Below are positions 1 through 7,924 of a DNA stretch of 64,000 bases, piece by piece (position 1 is the first letter of the stretch; each line of letters starts with the position of its first letter). Made by a program: the position numbers and the translations under genes. A model generated the notes under the pieces. That model saw nothing but the letters and a program-made list of their open reading frames with translations. It was not told the origin of the DNA and did not search any database. The stretch is taken from the NCBI RefSeq assembly GCF_025376885.1, contig NZ_JAHUBR010000003.1, positions 185,930 through 249,929 of the forward strand, read 5' to 3'. Source of the stretch: Pseudoruegeria sp. SHC-113 (GTDB taxonomy: Bacteria; Pseudomonadota; Alphaproteobacteria; Rhodobacterales; Rhodobacteraceae).

Positions 1-1
1 G

Positions 2-526
2 CTCGGCTACGCGATGGGGCTTTCGGGCTGGTTCCGCGGCTGGTTTGATCCGATCGTGGAATTCATGCGCCCGGTGCCGCCGCTGGCGCTGATCCCGCTC
101 GTGATCATCTGGTTCGGCATCGGGGAAACCGGCAAGATCGTGCTGCTCTTCCTTGCAGCGCTCTGGATCATGACGATCGCCGCGCGGGCCGGGGTGTCGG
201 GCGTGAACATCTCCAAGGTGCACGCGGCCTATTCGCTCGGGGCCTCCAAGCGGCAGATCCTGACGCAGGTGATCGTGCCAAACTCGCTGCCGGAGATCTT
301 CACCGGCGCACGGGTGGCGATGGGCGTCTGTTGGGGCACAGTTGTGGCGGCAGAGCTTGTGGCCGCCGAGATGGGCGCAGGCAAGATGATCGTGGCTGCG
401 TCCAAATTCCAGCTGACGGACATCGTGATCATGGGGATCATCCTGATCGGCGTGATCGGCTTTGGCATCGATATTCTGATGCGCAAGGCGGAGGAATACC
501 TCGTGCCGTGGAAGGGGCAGTCCTGA
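2..526 (+). CDS. ABC transporter permease, TauC/SsuC type (3' part)
   Basis: This is the C-terminal 174 residues of an inner-membrane permease; the reading frame is open to the left edge, so the start lies outside the window. Hydrophobic helices alternate with a cytoplasmic loop of the EAA type (LGASKRQI...VPNSLPEIFTG), which docks the ATPase. The run IEFMRPVPPLALIPL and the C-terminal GFGIDILMRKAEEYLVPWKG are typical of the taurine/sulfonate/nitrate (TauC/SsuC) permease family. The substrate cannot be read from this fragment because the ATPase and binding protein genes are not visible. A hairpin terminator follows, so this is the last gene of its operon. Confidence 0.85.
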   Translation, partial: LGYAMGLSGWFRGWFDPIVEFMRPVPPLALIPLVIIWFGIGETGKIVLLFLAALWIMTIAARAGVSGVNISKVHAAYSLGASKRQILTQVIVPNSLPEIFTGARVAMGVCWGTVVAAELVAAEMGAGKMIVAASKFQLTDIVIMGIILIGVIGFGIDILMRKAEEYLVPWKGQS

Positions 527-552
527 TCCGTTTCGCCTGACGATGTTAAGAA

Positions 553-580
553 GGCCGGCGCTACATGCGCCGGTTTTATT
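553..580 (+). terminator. Intrinsic terminator after the permease gene
   Basis: A 7-bp GC stem (CCGGCGC at 555-561 with GCGCCGG at 567-573) has a 5-nt loop and is followed directly by TTTTATT. It lies 26 bp after the permease stop codon. Confidence 0.8.
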
Positions 581-605
581 AAAAACTTTCCGAAATCTGC
601 GCTTT

Positions 606-670
606 TGCCCGGCGGTACGCCGGGCAGCCCCCGACCGCCCCCCCCTACGCCGGAGGCGTGCCTATGGCAC
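606..670. repeat. Cluster of short perfect hairpins between convergent genes
   Basis: The gap between the permease gene and the leftward ROK gene holds TGCCCGGCG-GTA-CGCCGGGCA (606-626), a GCC-GGA-GGC hairpin near 650-657 and GTGCC-TAT-GGCAC (658-670). A related CACGCC-GGA-GGCGTG hairpin occurs at 52579-52593, which suggests dispersed intergenic palindromes. No gene is seen in 581-756. Confidence 0.5.
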
Positions 671-756
671 GACGCGGCGGCTTTTGCCCCCACCCGGCGG
701 TCCAGGGCTGCCCTTGTCGAATGAAGTTTTCGTTTGGGATCTGGCTCGATACCGCT

Positions 757-1977
757 CTAAATCCCCGCCTGTGTGATGAAAAACCGTGACAGGATCGGCA
801 GGATCGCCCCGCCCATGGAGGGCGCGTTGGGGCCGATGGTGCCGGGGGCGATCTCAAGCGGGCTGAGGCCGCGCAGGCCGAGCGCCTGAAAGCGGGCGTT
901 TGCCTTGGCCGCTATCCTGTCGCGCACTTCGCCCGGAAAGCCGCCGTCCACCACGATGGTCGGGAAATCGATCACCGCGCTGATGGAGGCCGCTGCCATG
1001 GCGAGGTTCTCGGCCACCAGATCTTCCCATTCCGTCACCAGCGGGCCCAGATCGCCCCAGCTGTCCGGGTGTTCCCAGAGCACGGAAGGGTCGCTGCCCG
1101 CCGCGCGCAGGCGGTTCTCCAACGTGAAGAGCGAGGTTTCGTCCAAGAGCGCGGTATAGCCGGGGCCGCGGCCGGGCAGGGGCATCGCGCCCATCGCCCC
1201 GGCGTTGCCCGTAGGCCCCTCGAAAATGGCGTTGTTGAGCACGATGCCGCCGCCGATGAAAAAGCCGATGAAAAAGTAGCAGTAATTCTCGAACTCCCGC
1301 CCCCGCCCCAGCGCAAGCTCCGCGCCGCAGGCGGCGGTGGCGTCGTTCTGCAGATGGGTGGGCAGGCCGGTGGCCGCCTCGATCTCGCCCGCCAGATCAA
1401 AGCCGCGCCAAGCGGCCATATCCTCCGGCGAGGCCCCCACCTGCGCGCCCCAGTTCCACAGCTCGAACGGCGTCGCGATGCCGATCCCCGCGCAGCGGGA
1501 GCGCGATTTTGCGGGCAGGGTCTCCAGCATCGCCGCCGAGACCTCCGCCGCAAAGCGCACGATGTCAGTCGTGCGCGGGTTCTTGTAGGCGATCCGTCGG
1601 CGCTGCAGCTCGTGGCCGAGGAAATCCACCAGCACCAGATCCGCACTCCGCCGCCCGACCTTCAGCCCGATCGAAAACGCTCCGTCCGGGTTCAGCCGCA
1701 TCGGGATCGACGGTTGGCCCACCTTGCCTTTCACCGGCGCGCCGCGCAGCAGAAGGCCCTCCTCCTCCAGCGCACGCATGATCACCGTCACCGTCTGGGC
1801 GGAAAGCCCGCTCAGCCGCGCCACCTCGGCGCGGGAAAGCGTCTCATGGCGGCGGATCAGCGAGAGCACGAGCCGCTCGTTGTGCTCGCGCACCCGCGCA
1901 GCATTGGCCCCGCCCCGAAGGGTTGAGATCGTCACGCCGGCCGCCGGGGCCTCGCTTGTCGGGTTGTCTTGTTCCAT
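757..1977 (-). CDS. ROK-family transcriptional regulator (FrcR/NagC/XylR type)
   Basis: This 406-residue protein has an N-terminal winged helix-turn-helix (about residues 40-90, with LSRAEVARLSGLSAQTVT) followed by a ROK actin-like sugar-binding domain (GIGIATPFELW, LQNDATAACGAEL, FIGGGIVLNN). The Cys-rich zinc motif of most ROK proteins is absent; the equivalent stretch reads GNAGAMGAMPLPG. It probably represses the divergent sugar ABC operon and is released by the sugar. The ATG at 1977 is preceded by AGGAGG (1985-1990 on this strand) at good spacing. An inverted repeat between the two genes is the likely operator. Family assignment is firm; the sugar ligand is inferred from the neighbours. 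Confidence 0.9.
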   Translation of the reverse strand: MEQDNPTSEAPAAGVTISTLRGGANAARVREHNERLVLSLIRRHETLSRAEVARLSGLSAQTVTVIMRALEEEGLLLRGAPVKGKVGQPSIPMRLNPDGAFSIGLKVGRRSADLVLVDFLGHELQRRRIAYKNPRTTDIVRFAAEVSAAMLETLPAKSRSRCAGIGIATPFELWNWGAQVGASPEDMAAWRGFDLAGEIEAATGLPTHLQNDATAACGAELALGRGREFENYCYFFIGFFIGGGIVLNNAIFEGPTGNAGAMGAMPLPGRGPGYTALLDETSLFTLENRLRAAGSDPSVLWEHPDSWGDLGPLVTEWEDLVAENLAMAAASISAVIDFPTIVVDGGFPGEVRDRIAAKANARFQALGLRGLSPLEIAPGTIGPNAPSMGGAILPILSRFFITQAGI

Positions 1978-2026
1978 GGGAGTGCCTCCTCCGGTCCCAC
2001 AGGATGATTGTCAATCGTCTCGATAG

Positions 2027-2045
2027 ATAAATCAACTTGATTTAT
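2027..2045. promoter_or_regulatory. Palindromic operator candidate between the ROK gene and frcB
   Basis: ATAAATCAACTTGATTTAT is a 19-bp inverted repeat: 9-bp arms around one central base. It ends 4 bp before a consensus -35 box of the frcB promoter. ROK regulators typically bind AT-rich palindromes of this kind. The site could control both divergent genes. Confidence 0.65.
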
Positions 2046-2048
2046 TTA

Positions 2049-2077
2049 TTGACAGGGGGAGAGAATCCGTGTGTTTT
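2049..2077 (+). promoter_or_regulatory. Candidate promoter of the frc operon
   Basis: TTGACA (2049-2054, perfect -35) is followed after 17 bp by a weak -10, TGTTTT (2072-2077). The palindrome just upstream would let a repressor block RNA polymerase. Confidence 0.5.
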
Positions 2078-2143
2078 GATCGCGTCGCCCGGCCCGTGGA
2101 GGGGCTGACGGGCACATTTCAGAGTTCTAGGGAGGAAACTCAG

Positions 2144-3175
2144 ATGACCATTCGTAAGAGCCTTTTCGGCAGCGCTGTTGCCGCCATCGCCCTGTCCGCC
2201 GCCCCCGCCTTCGCGGACGGCCACAGCGTGAGCGCCTGCCTCATCACCAAAACCGATACCAACCCCTTCTTCGTGAAAATGCGCGAAGGCGCGACCGCCA
2301 AGGCCGAAGAGCTGGGCATCGCGCTCAACAGCTACGCCGGCAAGGTCGACGGCGACCATGAAACACAAGTGCAGGCCATCGAAACCTGCATCGCCAACGG
2401 CGCAAAGGGCATCCTGCTGACCGCCTCTGACACCGCCTCCATCGTGCCGGTGGTGAAACAGGCCCGTGACGCAGGCATCCTCGTGATCGCGCTCGACACC
2501 CCGCTGGAGCCCATCGACTCTGCCGATATGACCTTCGCGACCGACAACTTCCTTGCTGGCGAGCTGATCGGCAAATGGGCCGCCGCAACGCTGGGCGAAG
2601 AGGGTGTGGCCAACGCCCGCATCGCAACGCTCGATCTGGCCGTGTCCCAGCCCACGGTGGACGTGCTGCGCAACCAGGGCTTCCTGCAAGGTTTCGGCAT
2701 CGATTTGGCCGACCCGAACGTGATCGGCGATGAAGACGATCCGCGTATCGTCGGCTCCGACGTGACAGCCGGTAACGAGGAAGGCGGCCGCCGCGCGATG
2801 GAAAACCTGCTGGCCAAGGATCCCTCGATCAACGTGGTGCACACCATCAACGAACCGGCCGCGGCTGGCGCTTATGAAGCGCTGAAATCCATCGGCCGCG
2901 AGAACGACGTGCTCATCGTCTCCGTCGATGGTGGTTGCCCCGGCGTGCAGAACGTGGCCGACGGCGTGATCGGGGCCACCTCGCAGCAATACCCGCTGCT
3001 GATGGCCTCCCTCGGCATCGAAGCCATCGCGGCCTGGGCCAAGGACGGCACCAAACCTGCCGCCACCGACGGTAAGGATTTCTTCGACACCGGCGTCGCG
3101 CTGGTGACGGACAAGCCCGCCGACGGTGTGGACTCCATCTCGGTGAAAGAAGGCATGGACCTCTGCTGGGGCTAA
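2144..3175 (+). CDS. frcB: Sugar ABC transporter, periplasmic binding protein (FrcB-like)
   Basis: This 343-residue secreted protein captures sugar in the periplasm. It starts with a signal peptide ([20 protein letters not shown]), with probable cleavage after AFA before DGHS. The rest is a Peripla_BP_4 (ribose-binding-like) fold: [58 protein letters not shown] (2131-2138) precedes the ATG. Order and sizes of the four following genes match frcBCAK, the fructose/mannose/ribose uptake system of Sinorhizobium meliloti. That match is from memory of the family, so fructose is the best guess rather than shown. Confidence 0.88.
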   Translation: MTIRKSLFGSAVAAIALSAAPAFADGHSVSACLITKTDTNPFFVKMREGATAKAEELGIALNSYAGKVDGDHETQVQAIETCIANGAKGILLTASDTASIVPVVKQARDAGILVIALDTPLEPIDSADMTFATDNFLAGELIGKWAAATLGEEGVANARIATLDLAVSQPTVDVLRNQGFLQGFGIDLADPNVIGDEDDPRIVGSDVTAGNEEGGRRAMENLLAKDPSINVVHTINEPAAAGAYEALKSIGRENDVLIVSVDGGCPGVQNVADGVIGATSQQYPLLMASLGIEAIAAWAKDGTKPAATDGKDFFDTGVALVTDKPADGVDSISVKEGMDLCWG

Positions 3176-3230
3176 GCCCTTCGCGCCCGGCTTGACCGGT
3201 CGGGCGCATTGCACCCACAGTTTGAATGAG

Positions 3231-3260
3231 GGGGTGGGCCACGCATCCCACCCCTTTTTT
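3231..3260 (+). terminator. Hairpin terminator inside the frc operon
   Basis: GGGGTGGG (3231-3238), an 8-nt loop and CCCACCCC (3247-3254) form a perfect 8-bp stem followed by six T. It lies between the binding-protein gene and the permease gene and probably stops most transcripts, so that binding protein is made in excess. A weaker 7-bp inverted repeat sits at 3183-3207. Confidence 0.85.
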
Positions 3261-3289
3261 CATGCCCTGAGCAGGGGCAAGGAGGAGAT

Positions 3290-4354
3290 ATGTCGGAGTC
3301 CGACAATTACGAGACAGCCGCCAGCCGCGCGGGTGAGGTTGCCTCGTTCGAAGATCACAAGAAGGGCCTCTTGGGCCATTTCCACAACGCGCTTCACAGC
3401 AATCCCGCCCTCGTGCCGCTGATCGTTCTGGTCGCGGCGGTGATCGGCTTCGGCCTGCTGCTGGGCTCGCGCTTCCTGTCGCCCTTCGCGCTGACGCTGA
3501 TCCTGCAGCAGGTGCAGATCGTGGGCGTGCTGGCCGCCGCGCAGACGCTCATCATCCTCACTGCGGGCATCGATCTTTCGGTTGGTGCCATCGCGGTGCT
3601 GACAAGCGTGATCATGGGGCAGTTCACCTTCCGCTACGGCGTGCCGGCCCCGGTTTCGGTGGTGATCGGCCTTGGCGTCGGCACGGCGCTTGGCGCTGTC
3701 TCGGGCTGGCTCGTGAGCCGCGTGAAGCTGCCGCCTTTCATCGTGACGCTCGGCATGTGGCAGATCGTTCTGGCCGCGAACTACCTCTATTCCGCCAATG
3801 AAACCATTCGCAGTCAGGACATCGAGGCCGAGGCCCCTTTCCTGCAATTCATGGGCGTGAAGCTGCAATTCGCCGGGGCCACCTTCACGCTGGGCGTGGT
3901 GCTCATGGTGCTGCTGGTGCTGATCCTGGCCTATGCGCTGAAATCCACCGCCTGGGGGCGGCATGTCTATGCCGTGGGCGATGATCCCGAAGCCGCGCAG
4001 CTGGCCGGGGTGAACGTGCATGGCACGCTGATGAGCGTCTACATGCTGGCGGGCTTCATCTGCGCGCTCGCGGGCTGGGTGATGATCGGGCGCTTCGGCT
4101 CGGTGTCGCCTTCCGCCACCACCGGCGTGATCGGCAACATTCAGGCCATCACGGCCGTTGTGATCGGGGGCATCTCGCTGTTCGGCGGGCGCGGCTCGAT
4201 CCTTGGCGCTTTCTTCGGCGCGCTGATCGTGGGTGTTTTCGAACTGGGCCTGCGCATGGCCGGGGCGGATCCGCAATGGACCTTCCTGCTCATCGGGGTG
4301 CTCATCATTGCCGCCGTGGCGGTCGACCAATGGATCCGGGAGGTCTCGTCATGA
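3290..4354 (+). CDS. frcC: Sugar ABC transporter permease (FrcC-like)
   Basis: This 354-residue inner-membrane protein of the BPD_transp_2 (RbsC/FrcC) family forms the sugar channel. After a soluble N-terminus of about 45 residues come 8-10 hydrophobic helices. Family motifs are AAAQTLIILTAGIDLSVGA, PPFIVTLGMWQI, YAVGDDPEAAQLAGV and VVIGGISLFGGRG. AAGGAGGA lies 7 nt before the ATG. It overlaps the ATPase gene by 4 bp (ATGA), which points to coupled translation. Confidence 0.92.
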   Translation: MSESDNYETAASRAGEVASFEDHKKGLLGHFHNALHSNPALVPLIVLVAAVIGFGLLLGSRFLSPFALTLILQQVQIVGVLAAAQTLIILTAGIDLSVGAIAVLTSVIMGQFTFRYGVPAPVSVVIGLGVGTALGAVSGWLVSRVKLPPFIVTLGMWQIVLAANYLYSANETIRSQDIEAEAPFLQFMGVKLQFAGATFTLGVVLMVLLVLILAYALKSTAWGRHVYAVGDDPEAAQLAGVNVHGTLMSVYMLAGFICALAGWVMIGRFGSVSPSATTGVIGNIQAITAVVIGGISLFGGRGSILGAFFGALIVGVFELGLRMAGADPQWTFLLIGVLIIAAVAVDQWIREVSS

Positions 4355-5133
4355 GCGTGGAACCCATTCTCAAGGGGCGCAACCTTGTCAAACGCTATGG
4401 TAAGGTCACCGCGCTGGACCATTGCGATTTCGACCTGCTGCCGGGGGAGATCCTCGCGGTAATCGGCGACAACGGCGCGGGGAAATCCTCGCTCATCAAG
4501 GCTGTCTCCGGCGCGGTGATCCCGGATGAGGGGGAGGTTTTTCTGGAAGGCCAGAAGGTGGCCTTCCGCACCCCCATCGAGGCCCGTGCGGCGGGGATCG
4601 AGACCGTCTACCAGACGCTCGCCATGTCGCCCGCGCTCTCGATCACCGACAACATGTTCATGGGGCGGGAAATCCGCAAACCGGGCTTTCGCGGCAAATA
4701 CCTGCGCCAGCTCGACAAACCCGCGATGGAGCGCTTTGCCCGTGACAAGCTCAGCGAGCTGGGGCTGATGACGATCCAGAACATCAACCAGGCGGTGGAG
4801 ACGCTCTCAGGCGGGCAGCGGCAGGGGGTTGCGGTGGCGCGGGCAGCGGCCTTCGGCTCCAAGGTGATCATCCTTGATGAACCCACCGCGGCGCTCGGCG
4901 TGAAGGAAAGCCGCCGGGTGCTGGAGCTGATCCTCGACGTGAAATCGCGTGGCATCCCGATCATCCTGATCAGCCACAACATGCCCCATGTCTTCGAGGT
5001 GGCGGACCGCATCCATGTGCACCGGCTGGGGCGCAGGCTCTGCGTGGTCGATCCGAAGGATTACACCATGTCCGACGCCGTGGCCTTCATGACGGGCGCG
5101 AAAGAGCCGCCTGCCGAAGTGGCGGCGGCATGA
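4351..5133 (+). CDS. frcA: Sugar ABC transporter ATPase (FrcA-like)
   Basis: This 260-residue single-domain ABC ATPase powers the FrcC permease. It shows Walker A (GDNGAGKSS), the ABC signature (LSGGQRQGVAVARA), Walker B (VIILDEPTAALG) and the switch His (LISHNM). Its length matches FrcA, unlike RbsA/XylG-type ATPases, which are fused doublets of about 500 residues. The start at 4351 gives an ATGA overlap with frcC, and its end overlaps the kinase gene by ATGA. Confidence 0.93.
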   Translation: MSVEPILKGRNLVKRYGKVTALDHCDFDLLPGEILAVIGDNGAGKSSLIKAVSGAVIPDEGEVFLEGQKVAFRTPIEARAAGIETVYQTLAMSPALSITDNMFMGREIRKPGFRGKYLRQLDKPAMERFARDKLSELGLMTIQNINQAVETLSGGQRQGVAVARAAAFGSKVIILDEPTAALGVKESRRVLELILDVKSRGIPIILISHNMPHVFEVADRIHVHRLGRRLCVVDPKDYTMSDAVAFMTGAKEPPAEVAAA

Positions 5134-5765
5134 GCCTTGAGCTCGGGGCCCGGCAGGCCGCGGAGGCGATCGCGGCGCGCGCGCAGGGGCGTGCCCGTTT
5201 CGTCGTGGCCATCGCTGGGCCGCCCGGCTCGGGTAAATCCACGCTGGCCGAAGCCATCGGCGCGCGGCTGGGTGCTAATGCCTGCGTCGTGCCGATGGAC
5301 GGGTTTCACCTGGATAATGCGCTTCTCGACGCACAGGGCTGGCGGCCCCGCAAGGGCGCGCCGCATACGTTCGATCTGGCTGGGCTGCGCGATCTGATCG
5401 TGCGTCTCGGCAACCCGCGCGCGCCGGTCTACTACCCGGTGTTTGACCGCGCCGCCGATCTGTCCCGCGCGGCGGCGGGCTGCGTGATGCCGGAGCAGAA
5501 GATCGTGCTGCTGGAAGGCAATTACCTGCTGCTGGATCAGCCCGGCTGGCGCGATCTGAAGCAGATGGTCGATATGTCCGTCTTCCTGCGCGTGGACATG
5601 GTGACGCTGCAGCAGCGGCTCATGGCGCGCTGGGAAGGCTTTGGCCTTGGGCCGGCTCAGGCCGAGGCCAAGACAGCCGGAAACGATCTGCCCAACGCGC
5701 AACTCGTGGTCACGGCTTCGCAGAAGGCCGACCTGGAGCTGGTGGACGGTATTCTCGCGCGCTAG
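5130..5765 (+). CDS. frcK: P-loop kinase of the sugar uptake operon (FrcK-like)
   Basis: This 211-residue protein of the uridine kinase/PanK/PRK P-loop superfamily has Walker A GPPGSGKST near residue 30 and MDGFHLDN for substrate binding, followed by FDLAGLRDLI and YYPVFDRAADLSRA. Translation is coupled to frcA through a 4-bp overlap. In S. meliloti the equivalent gene is frcK, whose true substrate is poorly defined; phosphorylation of the imported sugar or a nucleoside is inference. Automatic pipelines often call such proteins uridine kinase or nucleoside triphosphate hydrolase. Confidence 0.8.
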   Translation: MSLELGARQAAEAIAARAQGRARFVVAIAGPPGSGKSTLAEAIGARLGANACVVPMDGFHLDNALLDAQGWRPRKGAPHTFDLAGLRDLIVRLGNPRAPVYYPVFDRAADLSRAAAGCVMPEQKIVLLEGNYLLLDQPGWRDLKQMVDMSVFLRVDMVTLQQRLMARWEGFGLGPAQAEAKTAGNDLPNAQLVVTASQKADLELVDGILAR

Positions 5766-5904
5766 AGGTTCGCGCACAATTTTCAGGCATATGCACTGGG
5801 ACCGGGCAGAAATTGCGAAAAGTTTCGGGCGTTTCTGCACCAGACGCTGCCATCGCCCCGCTGCGGGCGCTAACATCACCGGGTAAACAACCGCACCGGA
5901 TCCG

Positions 5905-6711
5905 ATGCCGCCGCCCCCGCCATTCCTCGTGTTCACCGATCTCGACGGCACCCTGCTGGATCACGAAACCTATGACGCCAGTCCCGCCGCTCCTGCGCTC
6001 GCCCGCCTCGCGGCGCTGGGCGTGCCGGTTGTCATGGCCTCCAGCAAAACCGCCGCCGAAATCGCCCCCCTGCGCACGTCGCTTGGCCTAAAAGCCTGCC
6101 CGGCCATCGTCGAGAACGGCGCAGGGCTACTGGCACCGGGGGCTAAGGCCACGTCTTCCGGTGACGTCTATGCCAAGCTGCGCGCCGATCTTGAAACGCT
6201 CCCCAGCGCCTTGCGCGCATGCTTCACTGGCTTCGGCGATCTCACGTCCGAAGGTATCTCGGCGCTCACGGGCCTTCCCTTGGCCAATGCAGCGCTCGCG
6301 GCGCGGCGTCAGTTCTCCGAGCCGGGCCTTTGGACGGGCAGCGACGAGGCCCGCGCCACGTTCCTCAGCCACCTCCAAACCCTCGGCATTCACGCCCGCG
6401 AAGGCGGACGCTTCCTGACGCTCTCCTACGGGGCCACCAAGGCTGATCGCATGGCCGAGATCCGCGCGGGCTACGGTTCGCCCCGCGTTATCGCGCTGGG
6501 CGATGCGCCCAATGATCGCGAGATGCTCGAAGCGGCGGACGTCGCCGCCATCATCGCCAACCCGGCCCGTGCGCCACTGCCCCCTTTGAAGACCGAAGCG
6601 CAAGGCAAGGTGTTGCGCCCCACGGCCCCCGGCCCCGAAGGCTGGAACGCGGCCATTCACCAGATCCTTGATCAAACCGGCCTAGAGCCGAAAGGAGCCA
6701 TCGATGGCTGA
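5905..6711 (+). CDS. HAD-IIB phosphatase, probable glucosyl/mannosyl-3-phosphoglycerate phosphatase
   Basis: This 268-residue hydrolase has HAD motif I FTDLDGTLLD (nucleophile Asp near residue 12), motif II VVMASSKTAAEI, and motifs III/IV with GATKADRM and ALGDAPNDREML. It belongs to the Cof-like MPGP family that removes phosphate from 3-phosphoglycerate glycosides. It overlaps the downstream glycosyltransferase gene by 8 bp, so the two enzymes probably act in sequence: the synthase makes glucosyl-3-phosphoglycerate and this enzyme releases glucosylglycerate, a compatible solute. Glucose versus mannose cannot be decided from the phosphatase alone. Confidence 0.8.
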   Translation: MPPPPPFLVFTDLDGTLLDHETYDASPAAPALARLAALGVPVVMASSKTAAEIAPLRTSLGLKACPAIVENGAGLLAPGAKATSSGDVYAKLRADLETLPSALRACFTGFGDLTSEGISALTGLPLANAALAARRQFSEPGLWTGSDEARATFLSHLQTLGIHAREGGRFLTLSYGATKADRMAEIRAGYGSPRVIALGDAPNDREMLEAADVAAIIANPARAPLPPLKTEAQGKVLRPTAPGPEGWNAAIHQILDQTGLEPKGAIDG

Positions 6712-7924
6712 CTTCCACCAGAACGGCAATGTTGCCACGCTCCACAACCTGCGCACCCAGGCACCCGGTGCGCTGGAGGCCGAGCTTGCGAGCTTCGCCC
6801 AAAGCCGCCACATCGGGCTGATCCTGCCCTCGCTCTTTTCCGAGTTGGAAGGCGCGGCGCTGCCCCATATCCTCGACGAGCTCTCCCACGTCAGCTATCT
6901 GCACCGCATCGTCATCGGGCTGGACCGCGCCGACGCCGCCCAATACCGCCACGCGCGCCAGTTCTTCAGCCGGCTGCCGCAGAACCACGTGGTGATCTGG
7001 AACGACAGCCCCCGCATGCAGGCGATCAGCGCCCGACTGGAAGCACTCGGCCTGAACCCCGGCGAACGCGGCAAGGGCCGCAACGTCTGGTTCTGCCTCG
7101 GCTACACCATCGCCTGCCAGGACACCGCCGTGGCCGCCATCCACGATTGCGACATCCTCACCTACGAGCGCGAGATGCTGGCGCGCCTTGTCTACCCGGT
7201 GGCCAATCCGAATTTCCCCTATCAGGTGGCCAAGGGCTATTATGCACGGGTGGGTGAAGACAAGATGAACGGCCGCGTGAGCCGCCTGCTTGTCTCGCCG
7301 ATCCTGATCGCGCTCAAGCGCGTGATCGGGGATCGCGACTACCTCGATTACTTGCGCACCTTCCGCTACCCGCTCTCCGGCGAGTTCGCCATGCGCACGG
7401 GCATCCTCCCCGATCTGCGCATTCCGTCGGACTGGGGGCTCGAGATCGGCGTGCTCTCGGAAGCCTGGCGCAACCTCGCGCCGAAATCCGTGTGTCAGGT
7501 GGAAATCTCCGACAATTACGACCACAAGCACCAGCCCCTGAGCGAAGAGGACGCCTCCACCGGGCTGTCGCGCATGTCGGTGGACATCTGCAAGGCGATC
7601 TTTCGCAAGCTCGCCGCCGATGGCACGGTGTTCTCGGAGGAGATCTTCCGCTCCCTGAAAGCCACCTACTACCGCTCCGCGCTGGATCTGCTGGAGTGCT
7701 ATTATTCCGACGCCAAGATGAACGGGCTCACGATTGACCGCCACCTCGAAGAGCGCAGCATCGAGCTTTTTGCCCAGAACATCGTGCAGGCCGGGCAGGT
7801 CTTCCTCGAAAACCCGGCCGAAACGCCTTTCATCCCGACGTGGAACCGCGTCCATGCCGCCGACCCCGACCTGATGCGCGACATGCGCGCAGCCGTGGCC
7901 GCAGATGAGGCGGAGTTCGGCTAG
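6704..7924 (+). CDS. gpgS: Probable glucosyl-3-phosphoglycerate synthase (GT81, GpgS-like)
   Basis: This 406-residue cytosolic GT-A glycosyltransferase has a DxD-type metal site in AAIHDCDILTY and the GpgS-like stretches GKGRNVWFCLGY, VGEDKMNGRVSRLLV and IPSDWGLEIGVL. The family joins NDP-glucose to 3-phosphoglycerate. Length fits the longer marine and cyanobacterial GpgS form of about 400 residues. It is translated with the upstream phosphatase (8-bp overlap). Its stop codon shares CTAG (7921-7924) with that of the convergent phosphorylase gene. The donor sugar is inferred from family and neighbours. Confidence 0.82.
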   Translation: MADFHQNGNVATLHNLRTQAPGALEAELASFAQSRHIGLILPSLFSELEGAALPHILDELSHVSYLHRIVIGLDRADAAQYRHARQFFSRLPQNHVVIWNDSPRMQAISARLEALGLNPGERGKGRNVWFCLGYTIACQDTAVAAIHDCDILTYEREMLARLVYPVANPNFPYQVAKGYYARVGEDKMNGRVSRLLVSPILIALKRVIGDRDYLDYLRTFRYPLSGEFAMRTGILPDLRIPSDWGLEIGVLSEAWRNLAPKSVCQVEISDNYDHKHQPLSEEDASTGLSRMSVDICKAIFRKLAADGTVFSEEIFRSLKATYYRSALDLLECYYSDAKMNGLTIDRHLEERSIELFAQNIVQAGQVFLENPAETPFIPTWNRVHAADPDLMRDMRAAVAADEAEFG

